From assembly GCF_024170465.1 (NCBI RefSeq), contig NZ_JALJYF010000001.1, positions 1,426,001-1,490,000 on the forward strand: DNA of 64,000 nucleotides. Reading direction: 5' to 3'. Numbering within the stretch: position 1 is the stretch's first letter; the number at the start of each line of letters is the position of its first letter. The translations under genes were made by a program, and so were the position numbers. This stretch comes from Natronospira proteinivora. Its GTDB lineage: Bacteria > Pseudomonadota > Gammaproteobacteria > Natronospirales > Natronospiraceae. The notes under the pieces are model-generated. The model had not been told where the DNA came from. It worked only from the letters and a program-made list of their open reading frames with translations, and ran no database searches. Below are positions 55,489-63,108 of this stretch, in pieces.

Positions 55489-55914
55489 ATGAGCGACCAA
55501 GACAGCATCGTCAACAGCGGCAAGGCACCCAAACCGGTGGGCCTTTACCCCCATGCCCGGCGGGTGGGCAATCTGCTGTTTCTTTCTGGCGTGGGGCCCC
55601 GCTCGGCCACCAGCAAGGAAATCCCGGGGGTGACCCTGGACGATGCCGGCAATGTCGTGGATTACGACATCGAGGCCCAGTGCCATTCGGTCTTCCAGAA
55701 TGTCCGCCACATCCTGGAAGAAGCCGGCTCCAGCTGGGAAAAGCTGGTGGATGTGACGGTCTTTCTGACCAACATCCCCGACGACTTCAAGGCCTACAAC
55801 AAGGTCTATGCCGAGTATTTCGCCGACAACCAACCGGCCCGGACCACGGTGGAGATCAACCGCCTGCCCACCCCCATTGCCATCGAGCTGAAATGCATTG
55901 CTACAATTGAGTAA
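55489..55914 (+). CDS. RidA-family protein, probable 2-aminomuconate deaminase
   Basis: The 141-residue protein belongs to the YjgF/YER057c/UK114 group: [42 protein letters not shown], and the end [23 protein letters not shown] with the conserved R and E. In bacterial 3-hydroxyanthranilate and 2-aminophenol pathways a RidA-like enzyme (AmnD/NbaF) deaminates 2-aminomuconate, and the place next to the semialdehyde dehydrogenase supports this. A general imine deaminase role remains possible. Confidence 0.82.
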   Translation: MSDQDSIVNSGKAPKPVGLYPHARRVGNLLFLSGVGPRSATSKEIPGVTLDDAGNVVDYDIEAQCHSVFQNVRHILEEAGSSWEKLVDVTVFLTNIPDDFKAYNKVYAEYFADNQPARTTVEINRLPTPIAIELKCIATIE

Positions 55915-55924
55915 ACAGGCCAAC

Positions 55925-56010
55925 CGTAGGAGCGGATTTATCCGCGATTGGAGCCGGAACCCGACAACCGAGCAGACCGAGGTCAATCGCGAATGAATTC
56001 GCTCCTACGG
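55925..56010. repeat. REP-like palindrome 3
   Basis: Begins CGTAGGAGCGGATTTATCCG and ends GAATGAATTCGCTCCTACGG, with the same centre as repeat 2. It fills the gap before the dioxygenase gene. Confidence 0.85.
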
Positions 56011-56051
56011 TGCCGCTAATCACATCCGGGGATACCCCCAGGAGGCTGACA

Positions 56052-56567
56052 ATGCCCTTACCCAGCGCCTTCAACTTCCAGAAATGGATTGACGAACACC
56101 GGGACGAGCTCAAGCCGCCGGTGGCCAACAAGCGGGTCTTCAAGGATTCCGAATTCATCGTCATGGTGGTGGGCGGGCCAAACACCCGCAAGGACTACCA
56201 CTACGATGAAGGGGAGGAGTTCTTCTACCAGCTCGAGGGCGAGATGGTGCTGAAGATTCAGGAAGACGGCAAGGTCCGTGACATCCCCATCCGGGAAGGG
56301 GAGATTTTTCTGCTGCCGCCCAAGGTTCCCCACTCCCCCCAGCGCTTCGAAAACAGCATCGGTCTGGTGATTGAGCGGGAACGGCGCCCGGATGAGCAGG
56401 ACGGACTCATGTGGTTCTGCGATAACTGCAACCACAAGCTCTATGAAGAATACTTCCATTTGGAAAACATCGAGACCCAGTTCCCACCGGTGTTCGATCA
56501 TTTCTTCAAAAGTGAAGAGAACCGCACCTGCGATAACTGCGGCGCCGTGATGCCGGAAAAACCCTGA
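56052..56567 (+). CDS. nbaC: 3-hydroxyanthranilate 3,4-dioxygenase
   Basis: The cupin enzyme opens the ring of 3-hydroxyanthranilate to 2-amino-3-carboxymuconate semialdehyde. The ATG at 56052 follows AGGAGG and gives 171 residues. Fe(II) ligands are H50, E56 and H94 ([24 protein letters not shown]), with substrate-binding R45 and R98. The bacterial-type C-terminal rubredoxin-like iron site has two CxxC pairs (C123/C126 and C160/C163). Confidence 0.95.
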   Translation: MPLPSAFNFQKWIDEHRDELKPPVANKRVFKDSEFIVMVVGGPNTRKDYHYDEGEEFFYQLEGEMVLKIQEDGKVRDIPIREGEIFLLPPKVPHSPQRFENSIGLVIERERRPDEQDGLMWFCDNCNHKLYEEYFHLENIETQFPPVFDHFFKSEENRTCDNCGAVMPEKP

Positions 56568-56580
56568 AGAGCGAAACCGC

Positions 56581-56643
56581 CGTAGGAGCGGATTTATCCG
56601 CGAAGAATCCGAGATTCAGTCGCGAATGAATTCGCTCCTACGC
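56581..56643. repeat. REP-like palindrome 4
   Basis: Begins CGTAGGAGCGGATTTATCCG and ends GAATGAATTCGCTCCTACGC with a shorter centre than copies 2 and 3. It fills the gap between the dioxygenase and decarboxylase genes. Confidence 0.85.
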
Positions 56644-56668
56644 AGAAGAAAGGTAAAGAGCCCGGACA

Positions 56669-57688
56669 ATGACAAAAAGCCTGAAGATCGACATCCACAC
56701 CCACATCCTTCCTCCGGATTGGCCCAATCTAAAAGAACGCTATGGCTATGGCGGTTTTATCCAGTTGGAGAACTGTGGGCCCGGCTGCAAGCAGATGGTC
56801 AAGGATGGGGAGAAGTTCCGGAAGATCGGGGCCAATTGCTGGGACCCGGATGCACGCCTCCATGATTGTGCCGAGCATGAGGTGGATGTTCAGGTGCTTT
56901 CCACCGTGCCGGTCATGTTCAGCTACTGGGCCAAACCGGAACACACCCTGGATCTGTCCCGACTGCTCAATGACCACATTGCCGGTGTAGTGGCCGAGCA
57001 GCCCAAGCGTTTCATCGGCCTGGGCACGATACCCATGCAGTCACCGGATCTGGCGGTGAAGGAACTGGAACGCTGCATGAAGGAGCTGGGTCTGGCAGGT
57101 ATCCAGATCGGCTCCCATATCAATGACTGGAACCTCAATGAACCGGCCCTGGATGAAATCTGGGCGGCCTGTGAGGAATTGGGTGCGGCCGTCTTCGTCC
57201 ATCCCTGGGACATGATGGGTTCGGACACCATGAAGCAATACTGGCTGCCCTGGCTGGTAGGCATGCCGGCGGAAACTACCCGGGCCATTTGCTCCATGAT
57301 CTTTGGCGGGGTCTTTGAACGCTTTCCCAAGCTGCGGGTAGCGTTTGCCCATGGGGGCGGCTCCTTCCTCCCTTCCATTGGCCGTATCGAGCATGGCTTT
57401 AATGTCCGCCCGGATCTCTGCGCCGTGGACAATGAGGTTAATCCCAGGGATTATCTGGAGCGGCTGTACTTCGACTCCCTGGTACATGATCCCAAAGTCC
57501 TGCAATTGATGCTGGACATGGTGGGGCCGAAAAAGATCGCCCTGGGCACGGACTATCCCTTCCCCCTGGGTGAGCTGGAACCAGGCAAGCTGATCGATTC
57601 CATGGGCTTCCCCCTGGAGACCCGGGATCGCCTGCTGCACGGCACAGCACTGGAATGGCTGAACCTGGACAAGGACCGCTTCTTGTGA
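56669..57688 (+). CDS. 2-amino-3-carboxymuconate-6-semialdehyde decarboxylase
   Basis: The 339-residue amidohydrolase-fold zinc enzyme (ACMSD) diverts the unstable dioxygenase product from quinolinate to 2-aminomuconate semialdehyde. Metal ligands are visible as H10 and H12 ([10 protein letters not shown]), with [28 protein letters not shown] and [12 protein letters not shown] giving the later His and Asp. The stop overlaps the cyclase-family gene by GTGA. Confidence 0.93.
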   Translation: MTKSLKIDIHTHILPPDWPNLKERYGYGGFIQLENCGPGCKQMVKDGEKFRKIGANCWDPDARLHDCAEHEVDVQVLSTVPVMFSYWAKPEHTLDLSRLLNDHIAGVVAEQPKRFIGLGTIPMQSPDLAVKELERCMKELGLAGIQIGSHINDWNLNEPALDEIWAACEELGAAVFVHPWDMMGSDTMKQYWLPWLVGMPAETTRAICSMIFGGVFERFPKLRVAFAHGGGSFLPSIGRIEHGFNVRPDLCAVDNEVNPRDYLERLYFDSLVHDPKVLQLMLDMVGPKKIALGTDYPFPLGELEPGKLIDSMGFPLETRDRLLHGTALEWLNLDKDRFL

Positions 57689-58506
57689 GTACCCCCGTTC
57701 TCGACTGGCAAGGCGCTCGCTTCGACATGAACCCGGCCCGGGCCGTGAGCCTGGCGATTCCCCTGGATTTCGAAGGCCCGCAGCCCGGTTTCTTTGGCGC
57801 CCCCCCGGCCCGTCGAAAGGCCTTGGAATCCGGCGGCTTTACCGGCGACACCCGCGCCGGCGGCACCTGCAATTGCGAAGTGTTGGAGATTACACCTCAT
57901 TGCAACGGCACCCATAGCGAATGCGTGGGCCATATCACCGAAGACCGGGCCACCGTCGCGCAACAAGTTGGCACGGTGCTCTGCCCCGCACTGCTTGTGA
58001 GCATTCACCCCGCGCGCCTGGATAGCAGCGAAGAAACCGGCCCGGCCAAGGCCAAGGGAGGGGACGCGGTCATCACGCGTACCGCCCTGCAAAGCGCCTG
58101 GGAGACCCTGACCCCGGCAACACCCCCCCAAGGCCTGGTGATTCGCACCCTGCCCAATGATCCCGGCAAACAAAGCCGTGACTGGATGGATGATCCCGCC
58201 CCCGCCTGGCTCAGTCGGGAGGCAGCAAAATGGTTGGTGGACCAGGGCGTCGACCATCTACTCGTGGACATGCCCTCCGTGGACCGAGCCGATGATGACG
58301 GTGAGCTGCTTGCCCATCGCATCTTCTGGGGCCTTCCCCCGCTCTCTCGCAAGCTCATGGAATCCACGCGGCCCTACGCCAGCATCACCGAGATGATCTT
58401 CGCCCCGGACTCAGTTAGCGATGGGCTATACCTGCTGGATCTCCAGTTTCCGAGCTTCACCACCGATGCCGTCCCCAGCCGTCCCCTTCTGTATCCAACC
58501 GCCTAA
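57685..58506 (+). CDS. Cyclase-family (KynB-like) metal hydrolase
   Basis: Starting at the GTG that overlaps the ACMSD stop, the product has 273 residues. The metal motif reads [13 protein letters not shown] (H72, H77, E79, H83). This resembles the HxGTHxDxPxH motif of kynurenine formamidase and related cyclases, but Glu replaces Asp and the spacing differs. Given its neighbours it may be an arylformamidase or may act on a later intermediate; the variant motif speaks for caution. KTG-type or other domains are not seen. Confidence 0.75.
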   Translation: MSTPVLDWQGARFDMNPARAVSLAIPLDFEGPQPGFFGAPPARRKALESGGFTGDTRAGGTCNCEVLEITPHCNGTHSECVGHITEDRATVAQQVGTVLCPALLVSIHPARLDSSEETGPAKAKGGDAVITRTALQSAWETLTPATPPQGLVIRTLPNDPGKQSRDWMDDPAPAWLSREAAKWLVDQGVDHLLVDMPSVDRADDDGELLAHRIFWGLPPLSRKLMESTRPYASITEMIFAPDSVSDGLYLLDLQFPSFTTDAVPSRPLLYPTA

Positions 58507-58529
58507 AGTCCACATTCCTACCAGACTCG

Positions 58530-59498
58530 TCAGTCCGCCGCTTTACGCTCACTCCCGGACGTGTCGAGCAAGACTCGGAGGCGATCAGCATTCGTCATTT
58601 CACCATTCAGTCCCAGCCACGTGGCCCGCTCTCCATCCTTACCGCGCCAGTACAAGCGGTAATTCGCCCCCGCAATGGGCGTCAGAACCCGCTCCCACCA
58701 CTTGGCCGGGCGAAAGCCCGTGATCGCATTCAGCGGAATATGGCACTCGGTACCCAGTCCTCGGAAATGCAGCTGTTCTTGGTCCGCCTGGATGCGGATG
58801 AAAGCCACCCGCATGCTCAGCACCACATGCAGAGCAATAAGGGTCAGGAAAGCATTACCAACCACCCCTGCATTGGCCATAAAGCCCAGGCCCAGGGTGC
58901 CGGCCACGGTGGCAACCGCCATGCCTGTCATCACCACCATCATTAGAACCGCCAGCCAACGACTGCTCCGCGGCGAGTAAACCAGAAAGCCGGATTCAGA
59001 ATCACCGTCCTCAAACGACGGTCTCGGATCAGTGGGGGCGAACATGAAGGAATACCACAGCCCCATCAACAGGCCGAAAAACAGACCATGGAAAACAAAC
59101 ATGCCAGCCAGCAACACAGGGCCCATGGTGGCCAGGGAACCGGACAGCAGGTGGAAGATCAGCATCAGCACCGCAAAGGCCAGCCCCATGATGAGACCGC
59201 CACGGCGGAAATCCCGCCAACGGCCCTGGCGCTGAACCCGGGCCAGCTCCTTGGCCGGGCCGAAATCCGCCACCACACGTTTTGCCGCGACCTCCCGGGA
59301 AAGGCCCTCCGCCACGGCCTGGTCTCGAGCCTCCAGCAAATTGTCCCGGATTTCGCTCAGGTACAGGCGGCGTACGGAGGCACTACCCAAGCAATATCCG
59401 TCCAACTCTTCCAGGTAGGAATCCATAACGGCATCCCCGGTTGCTAGGTCATTGGGGAAGCGGGGACTGGGCAATCGCAACACACTGAACCAATTCAT
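58530..59498 (-). CDS. HAAS-domain membrane protein
   Basis: The protein has 322 residues. The N-terminal part (about 25-85, EELDGYCLGSASVRRLYLSEIRDNLLEARDQAVAEG) is like the HAAS/permease-prefix signalling domain. Several membrane segments follow (GLIMGLAFAVLMLIFHLL, LLAGMFVFHGLFFGLLMGL, a pair near 180-235), then a PH-like C-terminal end. Its start overlaps the PadR gene by ATGA. PadR-HAAS pairs are common regulatory-membrane units; what this one controls is unknown. Confidence 0.8.
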   Translation of the reverse strand: MNWFSVLRLPSPRFPNDLATGDAVMDSYLEELDGYCLGSASVRRLYLSEIRDNLLEARDQAVAEGLSREVAAKRVVADFGPAKELARVQRQGRWRDFRRGGLIMGLAFAVLMLIFHLLSGSLATMGPVLLAGMFVFHGLFFGLLMGLWYSFMFAPTDPRPSFEDGDSESGFLVYSPRSSRWLAVLMMVVMTGMAVATVAGTLGLGFMANAGVVGNAFLTLIALHVVLSMRVAFIRIQADQEQLHFRGLGTECHIPLNAITGFRPAKWWERVLTPIAGANYRLYWRGKDGERATWLGLNGEMTNADRLRVLLDTSGSERKAAD

Positions 59499-59872
59499 TT
59501 TTCATCCTCCCTTGACGGCTCTGACCCAGACCGCAGTACGGTCCGTTCAAGCAGGGCGGCGATCCGTCGCCATTCGACAATACGCCCTGCCAGAAAGGCC
59601 TCACCATCGGTCGTCAAACGATAGTACTTGCGTGGACTGCCCCGACTGCCGGGTTCCCGATAGGAATCCAACAGTCCGCGGGCCTCCAGGCGGTGAAGCA
59701 GGGGATAAAGCGTGGCCTCCTTGACCAGGCCAGCATCTTCCCCCAATCGCAGCTGCAACTGCTGGCGGATTCCAAAGCCGTAGTCGGGCTCATTACTAAG
59801 GACGTCCAGGACCAGGGTGTCCAGCAAGCCCTTGAGAATCTGTCCATCCGATGCGTTTTGTTTTTTCATCAT
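59495..59872 (-). CDS. PadR-family transcriptional regulator
   Basis: The product is about 125 residues (ATG at 59872, or 59869). The winged helix has LKGLLDTLVLDVLSNEPDYGFGIRQQL, ATLYPLLHRLEARGLLDSY and GSPRKYYRLTTDGEAFL, the standard PadR pattern with recognition helix and wing. It probably represses its own operon. No Shine-Dalgarno sequence is evident, and a promoter-like element places the transcript start at or next to the ATG. Confidence 0.9.
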   Translation of the reverse strand: MMKKQNASDGQILKGLLDTLVLDVLSNEPDYGFGIRQQLQLRLGEDAGLVKEATLYPLLHRLEARGLLDSYREPGSRGSPRKYYRLTTDGEAFLAGRIVEWRRIAALLERTVLRSGSEPSREDEK

Positions 59873-59879
59873 GGAATAT

Positions 59880-59908
59880 ACTTTACATTGCAAAGCTTAT
59901 TATCACAA
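59880..59908 (-). promoter_or_regulatory. Sigma-70-like promoter of the padR-HAAS unit
   Basis: On the minus strand TTGTGA (59908-59903) and TAAAGT (59885-59880) lie 17 bases apart. Transcription should begin near 59873, i.e. at the start codon. CTTTACATTGCAAAG between the boxes is a short palindrome and a candidate PadR operator. Confidence 0.5.
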
Positions 59909-60033
59909 GGTTAATTATGGGATACCGCCCGTCCGGGCGCGGGAACCGGCAGTCTGGCGCCATCTGTTTGCAAGCCCCTGATACCTCTAAGGTAGTGCAT
60001 TCTTATTTCTCGCCGAGCTGCCGACGAATCACC

Positions 60034-61242
60034 ATGATAAAAACCATACCCGTCCGCGAGCTGCGCCCCGGGATGTATTTGCAGCAGCTGGGTGAATCCT
60101 GGCTCAAGCACCCCTTTTGGCGGAACAGCTTCCTGATCGAAAGCGAGGAGCAAATTCGCCAGATTCGCGAAGCCGGGATTCAGCAAGTCACCATTGACAC
60201 CAGCCGTGGCCAGGTCGCCGAGGCCGCCAACGACGGCGGCAGTGAACAAACGCCAAGCGAGGCAGCCAAACCAACCGCCAAGAGATCCCGGCAACGCCCT
60301 CGCCGCGTTGCCTTTGAGGATGAGCTGGAAGAAGCCCGCCGCCTGCGCCGCCAGTCGGCCAAAGCCGTGAAGACGATGCTGACCCAGGCCCGCATGGGGG
60401 AAATGGTCCACACCGAAGACATGATGCCCTACGTGGAGCAAATCTCTGATTCGATCATGCGCCAGCCCTCTGCCATGCTGGGCCTCGTTCGAATCAAGAA
60501 TTCCGATGAATACACCTATATGCATTCGGTTGCGGTCTGCGCGCTAATGGTTGCCCTGGCCCGACAAATGGGCTTCAAGGAAAGCGAGGTCCAACAGGCG
60601 GGCATGGCCGGACTTATGCACGACATGGGCAAAGCCTATGTACCCAACGACATTCTCAACAAGCCCGACCGCTTGACCGAGGAAGAATTCCGCATTATCC
60701 AAACCCACCCGGAAAAGGGCTACCAGGCACTTCTGCAAGGCGGAAAGGCATCGGAGATAGTGCTGGACGTAGTACGTCATCACCATGAAAAGATGGATGG
60801 CCAGGGCTACCCACGCGGATTGGATAAGAGCTCCATCAGCCTGTTCGCCCGGATGGGTGCAGTATGCGACGTGTATGACGCGGTCACATCGGACCGTCCC
60901 TATAAACCGGGCTGGGCCCCGGCCGAAGCCCTAAGCCGGATGGCGCGATGGACGGGAAGTCAGTTTGATGAGCGGGTATTCCAGGCGTTCGTGAAAACCA
61001 TCGGCATTTATCCGACGGGCTCATTGGTTCGGCTCAGCTCCGGTCGCTTGGCGGTAGTACTGGACCAGGGCACAAAAGACCTGCTAAAACCTCGGGTCAA
61101 GGCTTTTTACTCAAGCAATGCCGGCACTCACATCCCCCCCACCGTCATTGATCTGGGACGCCCAGGCGTCAGCGAACGCATTGAAAGCCGGGAAGATCCC
61201 AAGCAGTGGGGCTTCGACAAGCTGGAAGCGCTTTGGGCATGA
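60034..61242 (+). CDS. HD-GYP domain cyclic-di-GMP phosphodiesterase with DUF3391 N terminus
   Basis: The ATG at 60034 gives 402 residues. The N-terminal DUF3391 domain (TIPVRELRPGMYLQQLGESWLKHPF) is followed by a basic/acidic linker (about 65-100) and the HD-GYP domain: H164, the HD pair at 196-197 (LMHDMGK), HHE at 250-252 and GYP at 258-260 (DGQGYP). All metal ligands appear present, so it should hydrolyse c-di-GMP to pGpG or GMP. It is divergent from padR and has no obvious operon partner. Confidence 0.93.
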   Translation: MIKTIPVRELRPGMYLQQLGESWLKHPFWRNSFLIESEEQIRQIREAGIQQVTIDTSRGQVAEAANDGGSEQTPSEAAKPTAKRSRQRPRRVAFEDELEEARRLRRQSAKAVKTMLTQARMGEMVHTEDMMPYVEQISDSIMRQPSAMLGLVRIKNSDEYTYMHSVAVCALMVALARQMGFKESEVQQAGMAGLMHDMGKAYVPNDILNKPDRLTEEEFRIIQTHPEKGYQALLQGGKASEIVLDVVRHHHEKMDGQGYPRGLDKSSISLFARMGAVCDVYDAVTSDRPYKPGWAPAEALSRMARWTGSQFDERVFQAFVKTIGIYPTGSLVRLSSGRLAVVLDQGTKDLLKPRVKAFYSSNAGTHIPPTVIDLGRPGVSERIESREDPKQWGFDKLEALWA

Positions 61243-61288
61243 GCTTTAGCTGACACAACGATAAGGCAGGTGTGACCGCTCGCTCCAC

Positions 61289-61678
61289 TCAGCACCCACC
61301 ACCACCGCCACCACCATCGCCGCCAAAGCCACCACCAGTACCGGGCCCCTGCGTGCTTCGACCCAGCTCCGGGAATATCACCACCAAGCGAATCACGAGA
61401 TAGAGAGCCGCCAATAGCACATAGGCCGGGAGGTAGGCGCCTTCCAGCATTTCGTCACCGTGGAGATCAACCTTCGGGATGGCGAGCATAATCGTGACCA
61501 GGGCAAAGCCGATTTGATTCCCCATCGCCCACCAGGAGGTTATCGCCAAAAACAGCAAGGCTCCCACCAACCAAACCGCTTCAGGCAGCCCCGAAAACAG
61601 CCATCCGCTCACGGCCAGGAAAACCAACCATCGAAAGGCGGTAAGGGGCCAGTTATCGACTGCAAAGTCCATGACCAT
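61289..61678 (-). CDS. Small membrane protein with Gly-rich tail ending in Cys
   Basis: I do not recognise this 129-residue protein. It has about four hydrophobic segments (TAFRWLVFLAVSGWLF, AVWLVGALLFLAITSWWAM, IGFALVTIMLAI, LPAYVLLAALYLVIRLVVIF) and ends with a tail of glycines closing in GGGGGGGC. The tail recalls the Gly/Cys-rich ends of some secreted or sorted proteins, but none of the named sorting signals fits exactly. The cytochrome c gene lies 16 bases upstream on the same strand. Confidence 0.7.
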   Translation of the reverse strand: MVMDFAVDNWPLTAFRWLVFLAVSGWLFSGLPEAVWLVGALLFLAITSWWAMGNQIGFALVTIMLAIPKVDLHGDEMLEGAYLPAYVLLAALYLVIRLVVIFPELGRSTQGPGTGGGFGGDGGGGGGGC

Positions 61679-61693
61679 GGAACCTCAATGGCT

Positions 61694-62236
61694 TCATCGG
61701 GGCTGTGATTCCCCCACTTCACGTGGATGCGGGTCGTGTTCGCGGCGCTCTTCCACTTCGGCCGGTGTAATCGCCTCATGGTGTTCCGGCAAGGCTTGCT
61801 CGTTATCCCAGGCATGGGCGAGATAATTAAGAAGCTCAGCCAATTGCTCGTCGGAGAGCTGGTCAAAACCCGGCATAAAGCCGTTGTAGCTCACACCCTG
61901 GATCACCGTCTCCCCTGCCACGCCATGCACGAGAACGTCGATCAGGTAAGTCCGACCACCGTCACGATCCAGCATTTCGGGGACATGACCAGCAAGTGGT
62001 GGAAAATCGCCCTCCCGGCCCTGCCCGTCCCCACCATGACAGGCCATGCAATTGGCTTCGTAGAGGGTATAACCGAGCTCATGCCCTTCCAGGCCTTCCT
62101 CCACAGCGTGTTCACCCCGCTCTCCATCCGCAATGAAAAGGGCGTAACCCACAATCCCGGCCACCACACTCACTGCCAGAACCACGATACTGAGCAACGT
62201 ACTGTTTCCCTTCACTCTATGCCTTGGGTACTGCAT
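61694..62236 (-). CDS. Membrane-anchored c-type cytochrome
   Basis: Starting at 62236 gives 180 residues; a TTG ten codons earlier, overlapping the preceding stop, is possible. One N-terminal anchor (LLSIVVLAVSVVAGIVGYALFI) is followed by a single class I cytochrome domain with haem site CMACH (about residue 70) and the distal Met expected in NGFMPGFDQLSDEQLAELLNYL. The C-terminal tail is rich in Glu and His. It is a likely periplasmic electron carrier; its partner is not apparent here. Confidence 0.88.
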   Translation of the reverse strand: MQYPRHRVKGNSTLLSIVVLAVSVVAGIVGYALFIADGERGEHAVEEGLEGHELGYTLYEANCMACHGGDGQGREGDFPPLAGHVPEMLDRDGGRTYLIDVLVHGVAGETVIQGVSYNGFMPGFDQLSDEQLAELLNYLAHAWDNEQALPEHHEAITPAEVEERREHDPHPREVGESQPR

Positions 62237-62262
62237 GGTCGAAAAAAACCTCTTGCCGTCAA

Positions 62263-63072
62263 TCAAGCCTCATCCAGCCCGGCCTCAGCGTCACTACCCA
62301 CCTGTTCACCCAGACTGGCGGACTCCGAATAGCCCTGCCGTTTCAAGCTGTTCAAGGCCTGGATGATCTCATTGAGACTGACCACTACGCCCAGGCGGCC
62401 CGCCTGCCTATAATGGTCCCGGCTGTCCGAAAAACGCTCACCTTTCTGGTATTGGCGAATATGGGAACACACATCCTTGAGCCGGGTATGCAGCTGGATC
62501 AAGGCAGAGACCAGATCGGGGTCCATGTACTCGGAGTACTTCATATTAATGATTTCCCAGAGATCATTGGCCTTATCATTGAACCAGCTATAGGCATTGT
62601 CCGTGAACAGGGAGTTCTCCTGTAGCTCAGCCAGCAAATCATCACCTTCCAACGTGGCCATGCGATCGAGAAAACGGCCTCTTTCGCTGCGCGCGCGCTC
62701 AACTCGCTCATGGGTGGATGCACCCGCTGCCGGGTCGGGATTGAAATGAAATACACGGGTGGTGACACCATCCCTTAGGCGGTTCACGTTTCGCCGGATC
62801 AGATAATCCACATGCGCTCGAACCACCCGCCAGCGCTTGTCCTTGGCTCGAACCAGCAAGGTGTCGATAATAAACAGTGTAAATGCCGCCCCCAGCAACT
62901 CGGTAAACAGCCCCAGGGTCAATTCCTCATGCACTTCCTGGATAAACCAGAGCAATGTCATGGTGAAAAAGATGGCAAGATAAACCGCCAGGGGGATTTC
63001 AGAACGGCTGAAGAAGGAGAATCGCCCTCTATCGGGTTTACCCTGCTCTGTCTCAATGGACTCATCGCTCAT
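62263..63072 (-). CDS. Unknown two-helix membrane protein
   Basis: The 269-residue chain has two hydrophobic segments near the N terminus (EIPLAVYLAIFFTMTLLWFI and LGLFTELLGAAFTLFIIDTLL, about 25-70) and then a long soluble, mostly helical part with many charged residues. I cannot place it in a family. It is the first gene before the cytochrome c and the Gly-rich membrane protein on the minus strand. Confidence 0.7.
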   Translation of the reverse strand: MSDESIETEQGKPDRGRFSFFSRSEIPLAVYLAIFFTMTLLWFIQEVHEELTLGLFTELLGAAFTLFIIDTLLVRAKDKRWRVVRAHVDYLIRRNVNRLRDGVTTRVFHFNPDPAAGASTHERVERARSERGRFLDRMATLEGDDLLAELQENSLFTDNAYSWFNDKANDLWEIINMKYSEYMDPDLVSALIQLHTRLKDVCSHIRQYQKGERFSDSRDHYRQAGRLGVVVSLNEIIQALNSLKRQGYSESASLGEQVGSDAEAGLDEA

Positions 63073-63108
63073 GAGCGACTCCTTAAAAAGGGGACATCAG
63101 GTTGGGAA

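Noticed and set aside
53815-56643. Four similar palindromes considered as a CRISPR array
   Set aside because: They are far apart, separated by genes, unequal in length and palindromic, which fits REP-like elements and not CRISPR repeats with spacers.
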